A DNA stretch of 64,000 nucleotides from the NCBI GenBank assembly GCA_958296045.1, contig CATQHT010000002.1, positions 558,001 through 622,000 on the forward strand. The letters run 5' to 3'. Below, piece after piece: positions 28,475 to 38,778 of this stretch. This DNA comes from Rhodothermales bacterium (GTDB lineage: Bacteria; Bacteroidota; Rhodothermia; Rhodothermales; Bin80). Positions within the stretch are counted from its first letter, which is position 1. Every line of letters begins with the position of its first letter. The translations under genes and the position numbers were made by a program. The notes under the pieces are model-generated. The model was given only the letters and a program-made list of their open reading frames with translations. It was not told the origin of the DNA and ran no database searches.

Positions 28475-29281
28475 GGGCTCACTGGATCATGGATGGTACG
28501 TGTAGCGGTCCTTCTGGCACCGTGACGCGCTCGTGCTGGTGTGCGCAAGCCCGCCCAGCGGTAAGGGGACCCCCTGCCTCATGGCTGCTGTACCGTCCTA
28601 TACGCTGCAACAATGAGGCAGTCCAAAGGTAACCATAAGTTTTGTCAAAGTCAAGTATGAGAGTCACATCGTGCGTAATGCCGCTTCGCGTGCCACGGTC
28701 CGCAGCCCTTCGGCCATCGTCGCCAGGACCCATAACCCTGGCACGGTGCTCCCGGCTCACCGCAAACAGCCCATAACCATCCTGCACCCAGTGCCGTGCA
28801 TGCGACCGATGCAGGCCGCACTCGCAATGCCGAATCGGCCATGACAATGTCCGCCGTCTAGCAGACCGATCCGCCTGCCTCTTGGTGCCCCTCTCAAGCT
28901 CGCCCAGGCGCAGAAATCCCGGGCTCTGCCCGGAAGGTGGATGCCTGCTAGGACGGGCAAAAGGGCCCAAAATGGGCCACGTCTCGTTCACCCACCGGGT
29001 GAATCCGTACTATCCCTCCAACTGCCCCAAAACACGTATAAACTATGTTTATACTATGGCCTAAATGCAATTAAGTGGGCGAGCAGAAGCACGCCAAACT
29101 CTTGTTTTGGGACCACCCGCTGCAAATCAATAGGCAAAAGCCTCTTTATTCGCTGAAATGGACCGTATAAACGCCCTTCTAGTTGAAATTTGACGCACTC
29201 AGGGTTATATGTATTGTAACAAAGTATCCATGCAATGCTTTGCTGCTGTTTTATGCAAATCTCAGACGTGAATTATGCGGG
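27703..29281 (-). mobile_element. IS1380-family element, 5'-end fragment
   Basis: Nearly base-for-base identical to 46436-48014 of the complete IS1380 copy, including the terminal repeat that reads CCCGCATAATTCACG inward at the right end. The 3' part has been lost where the IS21 element begins (27702). The near identity means both copies are young. Confidence 0.9.
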
Positions 29282-29442
29282 ATCAGGCAACCTCGGTTGC
29301 TAAGCTCTCCACCTCAGTGATCACCTTCAGGATGCACACCAAGAGTGTTACGTACAAGATACAGGGGTTCTGCCAAAGATCACACCCCAAGCACGCAATC
29401 GCCAATGACCTCGTCAGGCGCGGTGCAGGAAGCCTCTTGGCG

Positions 29443-30984
29443 CTATTCTGGCTTCCTCAAAGCTGTGCGGAACATCAAAAAGCCGCTCTGAACAGTGTAC
29501 CGCTTAACGGTTAGCTTGATAGTATCACCCTCCTGGGCCCGGTCGTAGACGCGCTTGAGATCTCCAACACTGGCAATCGACACCCCGTTGGCTTCCGTAA
29601 TCACATCAAGGCGCCGAAGCAGTGCGTCCTGTGCAGCATCGCTGCCGGGATCCACCTGGGTGATAAGCACCCCTTCAAAACTTGGTGCGTCGCTAGCCTC
29701 GAATCGTTCGCGCATCTCCTCCAGATCAAAGTCCGTCAGCGTGAGGCCAAGCTCCTGGAATCCCGTACTTCCCTCGTCCTGCACATCGCGCATGGGTGGC
29801 CTGTTAGACGCCAACTCCTCAGGTATCTCCCCGAGGCGAACCTCAAATTGCAGCGCGGCGTCATCGCGCACCAGATCCAGCACGACGATGTCCCCCGGCT
29901 GGTTGGCGCTGATCCTGGCCAGAAGGTGCTGGTAGTCGTCCAGCTGTTTTCCATCCACGCCGGTGATGATATCGCCTGCACGCACTCCCGCCCGTTCCGC
30001 CGCTGCTCCCTGCCAGACATCGGTCACCTGTGCCGATCCGGGCGGGATGTCCATTGCTTCCACCAGCGTCTGCGGAACGCGGTCAAAGGTCACTCCCAAA
30101 AAGCCGCGCTCAACCGTTCCGGTATTTGTGAGCTGCTCTACGGCATTGACGACCGTGCTTACAGGCACCGCGAACCCGATGCCCGCATAGTATGCCGTAG
30201 GGGAGGCGATTAGCGTGTTGATTCCGATAAGTCGTCCGCGTAGATCTACCAGCGGACCACCGGAGTTGCCTCGGTTGATGACGGCATCGGTCTGGATCAG
30301 CATGGACCCCCGGTTGAGGTCACTCACGCGTCCCAGGCCGCTAACGATGCCAGCTGTAACCGTGTTATTGAGGCTCGAGGACAACGGAGAGCCGAATGCC
30401 ATCACCCACTGACCTACACGGATGTCTTCGTCGGTGCCGAACGGGATAGTCCTGAGTCCTTCAGCCTCAACCTTGAGCACAGCAATGTCAAAGAAGTCAT
30501 CGCTTCCGACAAGCTTGGCCTGAAGGACACGGCCATCGAGGAGCGTGATGTCAATGTCTTTCGCGTTAGCAACCACATGGTGGTTGGTCAGGATATATCC
30601 GTCCTCACCTATTACGAGGCCAGAGCCAATGCCCATGCCCCCGTCGCGTTGCTGCGGATCGGGCATATCAAAGAATTGCTCAAAGGGGGTACCGCGGAGA
30701 GGGTTGGCGCCTCCCTCAACAACCCCAGCCCTGGTTCTAATCTGCACTACGGCCGGGTTGACCGCCTCGGCTACGTCAATAAAAGTCTGTTCGAGGTCCG
30801 TGCGACTGGCTGCCAGTGGCGTCGCAATAGACGCAGCCACGCTTTCAGTTGCGAAGCTTTCGCCCTTACCCGTCAGGTTACCGCCAGCTGTGGCAAACAG
30901 GATGCCCGCCACAAAGGCGGCAACAACTAAGATTAGGCAGGGAATAAGCGCTGCCTTTGTTAACCTCATATTCATCTTCAGCAT
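29443..30984 (-). CDS. Periplasmic serine protease/chaperone of the HtrA (DegP/DegQ) family
   Basis: A 513-residue protein that degrades or holds misfolded envelope proteins. The N-terminal hydrophobic segment (residues about 8-32) is a signal or anchor. Trypsin-like residues are visible: His in TNHHVVANAKD, Asp in FFDIAVLKVE and Ser in NRGNSGGPLVD. Two PDZ domains follow (GFLGVTFDRVPQ at about 285; VLITQVDPGSDAAQDALL at about 440). Alternative starts at residues 4 and 6 exist. It stands alone between the IS1380 fragment end and fumC, with 160 bases of unassigned sequence downstream. Confidence 0.9.
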   Translation of the reverse strand: MLKMNMRLTKAALIPCLILVVAAFVAGILFATAGGNLTGKGESFATESVAASIATPLAASRTDLEQTFIDVAEAVNPAVVQIRTRAGVVEGGANPLRGTPFEQFFDMPDPQQRDGGMGIGSGLVIGEDGYILTNHHVVANAKDIDITLLDGRVLQAKLVGSDDFFDIAVLKVEAEGLRTIPFGTDEDIRVGQWVMAFGSPLSSSLNNTVTAGIVSGLGRVSDLNRGSMLIQTDAVINRGNSGGPLVDLRGRLIGINTLIASPTAYYAGIGFAVPVSTVVNAVEQLTNTGTVERGFLGVTFDRVPQTLVEAMDIPPGSAQVTDVWQGAAAERAGVRAGDIITGVDGKQLDDYQHLLARISANQPGDIVVLDLVRDDAALQFEVRLGEIPEELASNRPPMRDVQDEGSTGFQELGLTLTDFDLEEMRERFEASDAPSFEGVLITQVDPGSDAAQDALLRRLDVITEANGVSIASVGDLKRVYDRAQEGDTIKLTVKRYTVQSGFLMFRTALRKPE

Positions 30985-31041
30985 TTACAGTCTGGTGGTA
31001 TAAGCCGGTGCCAAGAAACGTCCAACACCGCAAAATCGTAT

Positions 31042-32430
31042 CTACTGGCCAGGAATGCCGGGGCGGGTCATGCCGCGGATATCCAGCACGGATTCCAGCT
31101 CACCTTCTTTAAGAAGTCTCCTCTCCTGGACCACTGTGCGCACCGAGATACGCCGCTTGGCGGCCTCTTTGGCCACGCGGGCTGCCTCGTCGTACCCGAT
31201 AGCCGCGTTGAGCGCGGTGGCGATGGAAGGGTTAAGCTCTACCAGCGCCTGGCAGCGTTCCCGATTCGCCTCAATGCCGGTGATGCACCCTGCAGCCAAG
31301 GCGCGACACGCACCGGCCAGCAGCCCGATGCTCTGCAACAAACAGTCCGCCATAACCGGCATCATAACGTTGAGCTCCAAGTTGCCGTGCTGCGCACCGA
31401 TAGTGATGGTGGAGTGGTTACCCATCACGCGCGCACATGCCATCATCATGGCTTCGCACAAGACCGGATTCACCTTGCCTGGCATGATCGACGAACCTGG
31501 CTGGATCGCAGGAAGCGTGATTTCTGCTAGACCGCTGGTGGGACCGCTGGCAAGGAAACGGATATCGTTGGCCACCTTCATGAGAGCCACTGCCACCGTG
31601 TTGAGGGCGCCGCTTGCCATGACAACCCCGTCTTTGGCCGCCTGCGCCTCGAAATGGTTGGCGGCTTCGACTAGCGATAACCCCGTCGCCTCGTTGATGG
31701 CGGCTAGCGTCCGCTCTGGAAACTCCTCGTGGCGATTAATGCCGCTGCCCGTGGCGGTGCCGCCCAATGCCACCTCAGAAAGCTCGTCTATCGCGCTGCG
31801 CACGCGCCTTATGCCATGCAACAGCTGCGCCGCATATCCTCCAAACTCCTGGCCTAGCCGGATGGGCGTAGCATCCATCAGGTGCGTCCGCCCGCTCTTT
31901 ATCACATCGTCGAAGACCATACTCTTCTCGAAGAGCGCCTCGCGCAAGTTGCTTAGCGCTGGCACTAGGTCATCACGCAATGCCAGTGAAGCCGACAAAT
32001 GGATTGCCGTCGGAACGACATCATTCGACGACTGGCACATGTTGACGTGATCGTTGGGGTGCACGGCTGTCGTGCCCAACGTGTCACTGGCGACGCGGGC
32101 AACAACCTCATTCACATTCATGTTGGACGAAGTGCCGCTGCCGGTCTGGTACACATCAACCGGAAACTGGTCCGCAAGCTCGCCCGCCGCTACCCGCCCG
32201 GCCGCCCCCATGATGGCGCAGGCCCGCGGACCATCTAAGAGCCCCAACGAATGGTTGGCTTTGGCCGCCGCCTGCTTGATGTAGCCCAAGGCCTGCACAA
32301 AGAGCGGTGGCATGCGCTGTCCACTGATCGGGAAGTTATCCACCGCGCGCTGGGTCTGAGCACCATATAGGGCGTTGGTCGGTACCATGACCGGACCTAG
32401 TGAGTCGTGTTCTGTCCGCGTCGTAGCCAT
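31042..32430 (-). CDS. fumC: Fumarate hydratase class II
   Basis: Hydrates fumarate to malate in the citric acid cycle. The class II signature GSSIMPGKVNP is present, together with GSGTSSNMNVNEV and the SGRTHLMDATPI substrate loop. The start at 32430 (MATTRTEHDSLG) gives the normal length of about 462 residues. The open frame to 32676 would overlap divergent panC. Confidence 0.93.
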   Translation of the reverse strand: MATTRTEHDSLGPVMVPTNALYGAQTQRAVDNFPISGQRMPPLFVQALGYIKQAAAKANHSLGLLDGPRACAIMGAAGRVAAGELADQFPVDVYQTGSGTSSNMNVNEVVARVASDTLGTTAVHPNDHVNMCQSSNDVVPTAIHLSASLALRDDLVPALSNLREALFEKSMVFDDVIKSGRTHLMDATPIRLGQEFGGYAAQLLHGIRRVRSAIDELSEVALGGTATGSGINRHEEFPERTLAAINEATGLSLVEAANHFEAQAAKDGVVMASGALNTVAVALMKVANDIRFLASGPTSGLAEITLPAIQPGSSIMPGKVNPVLCEAMMMACARVMGNHSTITIGAQHGNLELNVMMPVMADCLLQSIGLLAGACRALAAGCITGIEANRERCQALVELNPSIATALNAAIGYDEAARVAKEAAKRRISVRTVVQERRLLKEGELESVLDIRGMTRPGIPGQ

Positions 32431-32479
32431 CACCTCTTGTCTGTGCACAGTTGTAGCTTCTTTATATATACGCTTCATT
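32431..32479. promoter_or_regulatory. Divergent fumC/panC promoter region
   Basis: Only 49 bases separate the two start codons. The gap holds an AT-rich core, CTTTATATATACG, that could serve as a -10 region on either strand. The limits are inferred from spacing, not from a clear consensus. Confidence 0.4.
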
Positions 32480-33370
32480 ATGGGCAAGGTTAACGGGGTG
32501 GAGGTGATCCGCCAGGCGGACACGATGCGCGCTCGAGCCAGAGCGTTGCGGCGTGCTGGTCGTAGGCTCGTGCTGGTGCCAACGATGGGAAGCCTGCACA
32601 GGGGCCACCTTGCGCTGGTATCCGCCGCAAGCAGCCTGGGCGACCATGTTACGGTCTCGATCTTCGTAAACCCCACACAGTTTGCTGCCAGCGAAGATCT
32701 GGTGCACTACCCGCGGGATCTGGCAAGGGATTGTGCGTTGCTAGAACGTCACACCCAGGTGGACACGGTGTTTGCCCCTCCAGTAGAGGAACTGTATCCA
32801 GGCGGCAAAGAGGCGCAGCAGGTCTGGGTTAAGAGCACACGCCTTGCTAAGCACCTGTGCGGTCCGCATCGGCCTGGACACTTTACCGGCGTGCTAACGG
32901 TCGTCACGAAGTTGTTCAATTGCTGCCTGCCGCACGCGGCGGTGTTTGGCCTCAAAGACGCGCAGCAGCTTTTTGTGGTACGGCGCTTGGTGCAGGACCT
33001 CGCGATGGATATCGATGTGGTCGGACACGAGACCGTGCGCGAAGCGGACGGTTTGGCGCTATCTTCCCGCAACGCCTACCTGACACCTTCGCAGCGCTCC
33101 GCAAGCACCGTCTTGTCCAAAAGCGTCTTTGCGGCGCGAGCGGCAATAGTGGCTGGCGAGCGGAGCGCGCATGCAGTTCAGGCATTGATGACTTCAATCA
33201 TACTACAGGTGCCTGACATACGCCTTCAGTATGCTGAGGTGGTGCGCACATGTGACCTGCAACCCGTGCAAGAGCTTCGACCAAACGAGGAGGTGCTGGC
33301 GGCAGTGGCAGCATATGCTGGCCAAGCGCGCCTGATAGACAACGTGATAGTGCGCATACCGTGGCCTTAA
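32480..33370 (+). CDS. panC: Pantothenate synthetase
   Basis: Joins pantoate and beta-alanine with ATP to make pantothenate, the coenzyme A precursor. The nucleotidyl-transferase motifs are VPTMGSLHRGHLALV, FVNPTQFA, FGLKDAQQLFVVRR and LALSSRNAYL. The ATG at 32480 gives about 296 residues. The WG-repeat gene starts 5 bases after its stop, so they are probably cotranscribed. Confidence 0.92.
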   Translation: MGKVNGVEVIRQADTMRARARALRRAGRRLVLVPTMGSLHRGHLALVSAASSLGDHVTVSIFVNPTQFAASEDLVHYPRDLARDCALLERHTQVDTVFAPPVEELYPGGKEAQQVWVKSTRLAKHLCGPHRPGHFTGVLTVVTKLFNCCLPHAAVFGLKDAQQLFVVRRLVQDLAMDIDVVGHETVREADGLALSSRNAYLTPSQRSASTVLSKSVFAARAAIVAGERSAHAVQALMTSIILQVPDIRLQYAEVVRTCDLQPVQELRPNEEVLAAVAAYAGQARLIDNVIVRIPWP

Positions 33371-33374
33371 CACC

Positions 33375-34403
33375 ATGTGCCACATAACAAGGGAAGGACG
33401 CTGGCTTTTTCTGCTGATGTGGCTGCCGCTCAGTGTGGCGGCACAGCCGGCGCTGTTTCCGTTTGTGGAGCGTAGCCGTTACGGGCTCATTGATCAGACC
33501 GGCACGGTAGTGGTGGAGCCGAACTATGAAGGTGCACAGATGTCGTCAGAAGGCTTGGCGGCGGTACGGTTCGGTGGTGCCTGGGGGTTCATCAATGCGT
33601 CTGGGTCTACCGCGGTGGGTTTCCAATTTGTGAATGTCTTCCCATTTTCCCATGGCCTAGCCCGCGTGGAACATCGCGGTGCTTGGACTTTCGTGGATGC
33701 TGCCGGGGACCGAATTGGACCCGACGAATACAGCAGCGCGCTCGATTTTTCGGAAGGACTGGCTCCCGTCAAGGGTGCGCCGGGCACCGTAGCCGGGCTT
33801 GAGCCGAGATGGGGATACATCGATTCAAGTGCCACGCTGGTAATCCCGGAGCAGTTTACGCGCGCGCTGCCGTTTTCTGAAGGGCTGGCGGCCGTGGAAA
33901 TCACCAAGAAATTTCTTGTAGTCAGCGTCGGCACGCGATGGGGCTTTATCGACAAAGCAGGGCAGTGGATCATCAAGCCGGAGCTGATGAGTGCGAGGAG
34001 CTTTGCCGGGGGACTAGCACTGGTGCGCGACGCGGACGGGTGGGGCTATATGGACCACGAGGGGGCCATGACGATTCGGGTGGACTATGACCAAATGTTC
34101 TCCTTTACAAAAGAGAATGGTTTGGCGCGCGTACTAAAGGATGGCCTCTGGGGCTATATCGACACAACCGGGGCAGAAGTCATACGCGCGACCTATGAGC
34201 GGGCCAACGACTTTTCCGACGGCCGGGCCCAGGTGATGATGGGCGGGCTGTGGGGATATATCGACCGCGAAGGGCAGGTCTTCATAGCTGCGCAATTCGA
34301 GCACGCACGCCCGTTCCGCAATGGGCTGGCATACGTGACGCTGGAGGGTCGTCCAGGCTATATCAACCGCGATGGCGCATTCGTGTGGCGCCAGGATCAC
34401 TGA
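33375..34403 (+). CDS. Secreted WG-repeat protein
   Basis: A 342-residue protein with a signal peptide (hydrophobic residues about 10-23, ending SVAAQ). At least seven repeats of the WG type follow, each with a WGFI/WGYID strand, a D/G turn and an A-R/A-F-x-x-G-L-A block. Examples are AWGFINASG, RWGYIDSSA, RWGFIDKAG, GWGYMDHEG, LWGYIDTTG and LWGYIDREG. WG repeats form beta-solenoid or propeller-like binding surfaces; the partner is unknown. It follows panC by 5 bases but has no evident link to pantothenate. Confidence 0.8.
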   Translation: MCHITREGRWLFLLMWLPLSVAAQPALFPFVERSRYGLIDQTGTVVVEPNYEGAQMSSEGLAAVRFGGAWGFINASGSTAVGFQFVNVFPFSHGLARVEHRGAWTFVDAAGDRIGPDEYSSALDFSEGLAPVKGAPGTVAGLEPRWGYIDSSATLVIPEQFTRALPFSEGLAAVEITKKFLVVSVGTRWGFIDKAGQWIIKPELMSARSFAGGLALVRDADGWGYMDHEGAMTIRVDYDQMFSFTKENGLARVLKDGLWGYIDTTGAEVIRATYERANDFSDGRAQVMMGGLWGYIDREGQVFIAAQFEHARPFRNGLAYVTLEGRPGYINRDGAFVWRQDH

Positions 34404-34483
34404 AGCCCGTTGGTGCTGGGGCGCGGGCCGCACCCGCCGCCACTGAAGCACAAGATGTCTGGACGGCGCTGCCCCAGCGCAGC

Positions 34484-35455
34484 TTACGGCCGATTGCGTT
34501 GGTCGTACGCCTCGATAATCTCCTTCACCAAGCGGTGGCGCACGACGTCTCCCTTGTTGAAATAGACGAAGTCGATCCCGTCGATCCCGTCTAGGATCTC
34601 CTGGGCCTCCACTAGTCCGCTGTCTGCTCGGCTCCTGAGGTCGATCTGCGTCACATCACCGGTCACAATGGCGCGGCTTGCGACGCCCAGACGCGTCAAA
34701 AACATCTTCATCTGCATCGCGGTCGCATTCTGCGCCTCGTCCAGAATCACAAATGCACCGTTGAGCGTGCGGCCACGCATAAACGCCAAGGGTGCTATCT
34801 CTATCACGTTTGACTCCAAGTGCGCGGTGAGCCTCTCTGAAGGTAAGAGCTGCTCCAATGCGTCATACAGCGGGCGCAGGTAGGGGTCGATCTTGTCACG
34901 GTAATCTCCCGGCAAAAATCCCAACCGCTCCCCAGCCTCCACGGCGGGACGGCACAGTACGATGCGCCGCACTTGTTTGCGCTTGAGTGAGGCTACCGCA
35001 AGTGCAACCGCCAGAAAAGTCTTACCCGTGCCAGCCGGACCCACCGCAAATACGATGTCGCTCTCATGCGCCGCACGCACAAAGCGAGTCTGGCCCGGTG
35101 TCTTGGTGCGAACCATCCCGCCAGTAGACGTGTATAGCACGATCTGACCGATGTGACTCTTAACATGATCGGGGCTACTGACAACAAGCGACAGTACCGC
35201 GCTCACATCGGTTTCGGTGACCACACCATTGCGGCCAGCAATCGAAGTGAGCTCATCGAAGGTGCGCTCAATCATTTGGATGGCACGCGCCGGACCGCGC
35301 AGCGTGACGCTGTTGCCACGTGCAGAAAACCGGGTACCAGGAAACGCGGCTTCTACCCGCCTGAGGTGAACATCATGGGTGCCAAACAGGAGGAGGGGAC
35401 TGACATTGTCAATCGTAAGCGTCTTTTTAGCCAAGGGCAACGTGAACGGGTGCAA
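34484..35455 (-). CDS. PhoH family ATPase
   Basis: A cytoplasmic P-loop protein of 323 residues. An N-terminal KH-like region (residues about 20-75) precedes the PhoH core, with Walker A VGPAGTGKTFLAVALAV, the CRPAVEAGERLGFLPGD segment, and Walker B AFVILDEAQNAT. The family is linked to RNA metabolism and stress, often beside ybeY; ybeY is not adjacent here. It diverges from dapF. Confidence 0.9.
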   Translation of the reverse strand: MHPFTLPLAKKTLTIDNVSPLLLFGTHDVHLRRVEAAFPGTRFSARGNSVTLRGPARAIQMIERTFDELTSIAGRNGVVTETDVSAVLSLVVSSPDHVKSHIGQIVLYTSTGGMVRTKTPGQTRFVRAAHESDIVFAVGPAGTGKTFLAVALAVASLKRKQVRRIVLCRPAVEAGERLGFLPGDYRDKIDPYLRPLYDALEQLLPSERLTAHLESNVIEIAPLAFMRGRTLNGAFVILDEAQNATAMQMKMFLTRLGVASRAIVTGDVTQIDLRSRADSGLVEAQEILDGIDGIDFVYFNKGDVVRHRLVKEIIEAYDQRNRP

Positions 35456-35502
35456 CGGTGAATCGTGAAGCTGCTAGCACTCCGCGCACTGCTTTTACCG
35501 CT

Positions 35503-36327
35503 ATGAAGCGCCGGCTTGTAGTCGAGTTTACCAAAATGAACGGTGCCGGCAATGATTTTGTCGTCATCGACAACCGATTCTATCACTTTTCAAGAGGCGA
35601 GCTCTCTCGGATGGCCTCCCGCATCTGTGCTCGCCGGACCGGAATCGGAGCCGACGGTCTTTTGGCGTTGGGTGATCCGCCTTCCCAAGGGACGGATTTC
35701 CAGATGGTATATTTCAATGCCGACGGTTCCGAAGGAACCATGTGCGGCAATGGGGCTCGCTGTCTGGCGCGCTATGCCGTCAGCAGCGGCATGCCCCCCG
35801 GCACGATTTGCATAGCCACAGCGTCTGGGCTTTGCACGGCGCATGTGCCACAAGATCCAGAAGCACCCGTGCGTGTGCATGTGGGCTCGGCCAAGCATTG
35901 GCAGCCTGCACCTGACTTGGCCAGTAGCGTACCGTCTGCCATCGGCAGCGTGCACTTCCTATGGACCGGTACCGAACATGCGGTGTGTTTTGTAGACGAT
36001 GCGGCGCTCGCGCGCGTCGACGAGTGGGGGCGGGCAATACGCTTTGACGATGCCTTCGGGCCGCAAGGCACCAACGTCAATTTTGTCCAGGTGGTCGGCG
36101 CCGCGAGCCTTAACATGCGCACCTTCGAGAAAGGCGTGGAGCAAGAAACACTGGCCTGTGGCACAGGTGCACTGGCTGCCGCACTGGCCGCCCGTTACCT
36201 CGGCAAGGTGCTGCATGACACGGTGACGGTGCAGATGCCTGGTGGCACACTTAGCGTTGGCGTGGCTAACCCGCTATTTCTTGAGGGACCCGCACAAACC
36301 GTGTACCGCGGATCGTTTGAGCTGTGA
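35503..36327 (+). CDS. dapF: Diaminopimelate epimerase
   Basis: Converts LL- to meso-diaminopimelate for lysine and peptidoglycan synthesis. Both catalytic cysteines are in place: MCGNGARCLARY and LACGTGALAAAL. The N-terminal FTKMNGAGNDFVVID block is diagnostic. The start at 35503 (MKRRLVVEFTKM) is preferred; an in-frame upstream start at 35458 lies only 2 bases from the phoH start. About 274 residues, normal length. Confidence 0.92.
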   Translation: MKRRLVVEFTKMNGAGNDFVVIDNRFYHFSRGELSRMASRICARRTGIGADGLLALGDPPSQGTDFQMVYFNADGSEGTMCGNGARCLARYAVSSGMPPGTICIATASGLCTAHVPQDPEAPVRVHVGSAKHWQPAPDLASSVPSAIGSVHFLWTGTEHAVCFVDDAALARVDEWGRAIRFDDAFGPQGTNVNFVQVVGAASLNMRTFEKGVEQETLACGTGALAAALAARYLGKVLHDTVTVQMPGGTLSVGVANPLFLEGPAQTVYRGSFEL

Positions 36328-36336
36328 TCGTGGCGG

Positions 36337-38448
36337 CTACTGACTCAGTGGCAACAGGTCCGTGCGGAGGTCCTCAATGTCCGAGGACTCGCGCAGAAAG
36401 TCGATCCATCTGTTGGAGAATTGACCTCCCAGCTCAGCGCTAAGGCTTGCTAGGCGAGCGTTGAGGGCATTCTCATCCAGTAGAGCGGGCTCGTTGATGG
36501 CAGTGGTCTGGACCACAAATACCGCATTTGACCCTTCAACCACGCCGGAGTCCTCGCCTTCCTCCAGTCCCAGCAGCGTACCTGCAAAGGTGAGGTCACG
36601 ACCTAGCCCGGGTATGAAGGCGGTCTCTAATGAGATGCCTTCAACCGATGTGGGCTGCTGCGCCAGCGCCTGGACTAGGCCGTCAAAGCCGCCTTCCTCA
36701 TACGCGGCTTCCATCCGCTCCCGCTGATAGGCCCGCTTCTTCTGCAGTAGCGCCTGCGGGCGCACGACAGATTCCACCTCATCCAGCGGCCGAGTGCCTT
36801 CCTCCTGGATCTCCACCACATGCGCCATGATGGCTACATCATTGAGCTCAATGATGGGGCTGGTGTCACCTTCGGCGGTATCCTCTAGAAATTTGGCTAG
36901 CGCACGGCTGGTGCCCAGCCCCGGCAATGTCGTCTGCCCTGCCTCCATTGACATTGTCTGCAGCGGGATGCTCCGCCGACTGGCTTCGCCAGCAAAGTCC
37001 CCGCTCTCTTCCCCGAAATAGCTCAGATCTTCCAACGCCTCATTTAGGGCGTTAAGCGTCGCCACCGAGGCATTCATCGGTAAGCCCAGCCTGGCGATCC
37101 GCACCTCCGAGCGAGCGCGGTTCGTGGTTTCTATCAGGTGCAACCCGAACTGCGTCTGCACCGGGCCCGCCACGCTGCCTACAGGCGTATCGTACGCGGC
37201 CTCCTGAAAGGCCGGCACCATGGTGCCGTCACCGAACCAGCCTAGATCGCCTCCCTGGGCGCCGCTGCCGGTATCGTCGGATAGCTCCCTGGCTAGGTCA
37301 ACAAAGGACTCGCCGTCATCTAAGCGGTCCTGCACGGCCTGGATACTGGTACGGGCATCGGCTACAGCCGCAGTATCTTCTTCGGCAGCCCGGATAAGGA
37401 TGTGCCGGGCCCGCACGTTGGTCTCTTCGGCAGGGCGCGTCTCAAGAATCTTGACGAGCTGCAGCATGCCGCCAGCTATGACAGGTCCGAGCACTTGGCC
37501 GGTCTGAACAGGATCCGTGCTTTCGAACAGTGCTTCAGCCAAGGCGGCGTCCAGATCCGCCGGTCCCAGAAACGCGTCCGACCAAGGGGCTTCCGAGCCG
37601 ACACTGGCCACAAATGCCGAGTCATCTTCCGCAGATTCAAACCCGGAACGCATTCGGTCCAGATCGCCCATCACCGCTGTGGTGTCTTCCGCGGACGGAA
37701 GCTTGGACAACGAAGCCAGCTCTATGGTATAGACCCGCTCCCGCTGAAAGTCCTCTTGATGCTCATTGTAGAATCGCTCTACATCTCTGTCGGTGAGTGC
37801 AACCAGTGAGTCAGCTACGGCAGCATACCGCAGAAAGAAAAACTCTCCGCTGGCATTTGTCTCATCCAGCCACAGCCGGTCGCTGGCGTCGGCGCTGGAC
37901 ACGCGTACCGTGGCGTCAATAAGTCCCGTAAACTTTTGGCGGCGGCGGTCCTGGCGGATAAACTCCTCAATCTGGACCCAGGTACCTTCCTGTTCGGGTG
38001 CGTCAATGACACTTTGGAGCAGTTCGCGGTTCACTTCGCCGTCTTCGCCAGCAAAGTTAGCTGTGATGATGGAATGCGGGTTGTTTCCGGTGATCAGCTC
38101 CTGGATTTCAATGGTGCTGACTGTGATTCCGATCCGGTCCATCTCTCGCCGCAGAATCAGGTCGTTCACCAGCGTGTTGAATGCGCGCTCCCGCTCAAAC
38201 TCCAGCCGCTCCGGCTCTACGGCGGAACCGGTGCTCTGCCGAATCTGCTCAAGCTGAAACTCCAGCTGCTGATTGTATTCCTCCCGCGTAATCACATCGC
38301 CGTCTACGATGATGACTTTGCCCAGCGGGTCTACCCCGATCGTGTCAAAGACGCCGGAGTCCTGCAGCACCCATAGCCCACCAAAAGACAGCACGAGGAT
38401 CCACAGGACGATGCCCGTGTTTTCCCGCATGCGATTCATCATGCCCAT
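36337..38448 (-). CDS. ppiD: PpiD-type membrane-anchored peptidyl-prolyl isomerase/chaperone
   Basis: A 703-residue protein with one N-terminal transmembrane helix (residues about 12-29) and a SurA_N-like chaperone region (about 45-230). A parvulin domain lies near 345-440 (ARHILIRAAEE, FVDLARELSDD, GGDLGWFGDGTMVPAF, GPVQTQFGLHLI), and a second helical or degenerate isomerase region follows. PpiD assists folding of proteins leaving the Sec translocon. Architecture and length match the family. It ends 10 bases from the convergent dapF end. Confidence 0.88.
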   Translation of the reverse strand: MGMMNRMRENTGIVLWILVLSFGGLWVLQDSGVFDTIGVDPLGKVIIVDGDVITREEYNQQLEFQLEQIRQSTGSAVEPERLEFERERAFNTLVNDLILRREMDRIGITVSTIEIQELITGNNPHSIITANFAGEDGEVNRELLQSVIDAPEQEGTWVQIEEFIRQDRRRQKFTGLIDATVRVSSADASDRLWLDETNASGEFFFLRYAAVADSLVALTDRDVERFYNEHQEDFQRERVYTIELASLSKLPSAEDTTAVMGDLDRMRSGFESAEDDSAFVASVGSEAPWSDAFLGPADLDAALAEALFESTDPVQTGQVLGPVIAGGMLQLVKILETRPAEETNVRARHILIRAAEEDTAAVADARTSIQAVQDRLDDGESFVDLARELSDDTGSGAQGGDLGWFGDGTMVPAFQEAAYDTPVGSVAGPVQTQFGLHLIETTNRARSEVRIARLGLPMNASVATLNALNEALEDLSYFGEESGDFAGEASRRSIPLQTMSMEAGQTTLPGLGTSRALAKFLEDTAEGDTSPIIELNDVAIMAHVVEIQEEGTRPLDEVESVVRPQALLQKKRAYQRERMEAAYEEGGFDGLVQALAQQPTSVEGISLETAFIPGLGRDLTFAGTLLGLEEGEDSGVVEGSNAVFVVQTTAINEPALLDENALNARLASLSAELGGQFSNRWIDFLRESSDIEDLRTDLLPLSQ

Positions 38449-38506
38449 GGGACATTCTCAGGTCTAGTCCTTCTTATATGTCTCTACGCCTATCCGGCAG
38501 GATCCC

Positions 38507-38764
38507 TTAATGTACGGGATCCACATGGACATGCTTCCGGTTGCCGCGCGTGGTGGTAAACCTCACGGTGCCGTGTGCCTTGGCAAACAGCGTGTCGTCA
38601 CCGCCTCGCCCGACGTTTAATCCGGGATGAAACTTGGTTCCGCGCTGTCGGATTATGATGCCGCCGCTTGGCACCGCCTGGCCGCCAAAGACCTTGACGC
38701 CCAGCATCTTGGGATTGGAATCCCGCCCGTTCTTGGTGGAGCCGAGCCCCTTCTTGTGTGCCAT
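38507..38764 (-). CDS. rpmA: 50S ribosomal protein L27
   Basis: An 85-residue protein at the ribosomal peptidyl-transferase centre. It begins [19 protein letters not shown] and contains [20 protein letters not shown]. The N-terminus is the short form with no leader to be cleaved. It lies 14 bases downstream of rplU, the usual bacterial order. Confidence 0.96.
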   Translation of the reverse strand: MAHKKGLGSTKNGRDSNPKMLGVKVFGGQAVPSGGIIIRQRGTKFHPGLNVGRGGDDTLFAKAHGTVRFTTTRGNRKHVHVDPVH

Positions 38765-38778
38765 AACTGAATCCTATC

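Noticed and set aside
28479-28991. 170-codon frame in the IS1380 leader as a real gene (also 47212-47724)
   Set aside because: No domain, no clear start context, and other frames of the same stretch look equally protein-like; kept only as a leader of uncertain nature.
31055-32050. 331-codon plus-strand frame opposite fumC
   Set aside because: Antisense of a strongly conserved gene with typical low-complexity translation.
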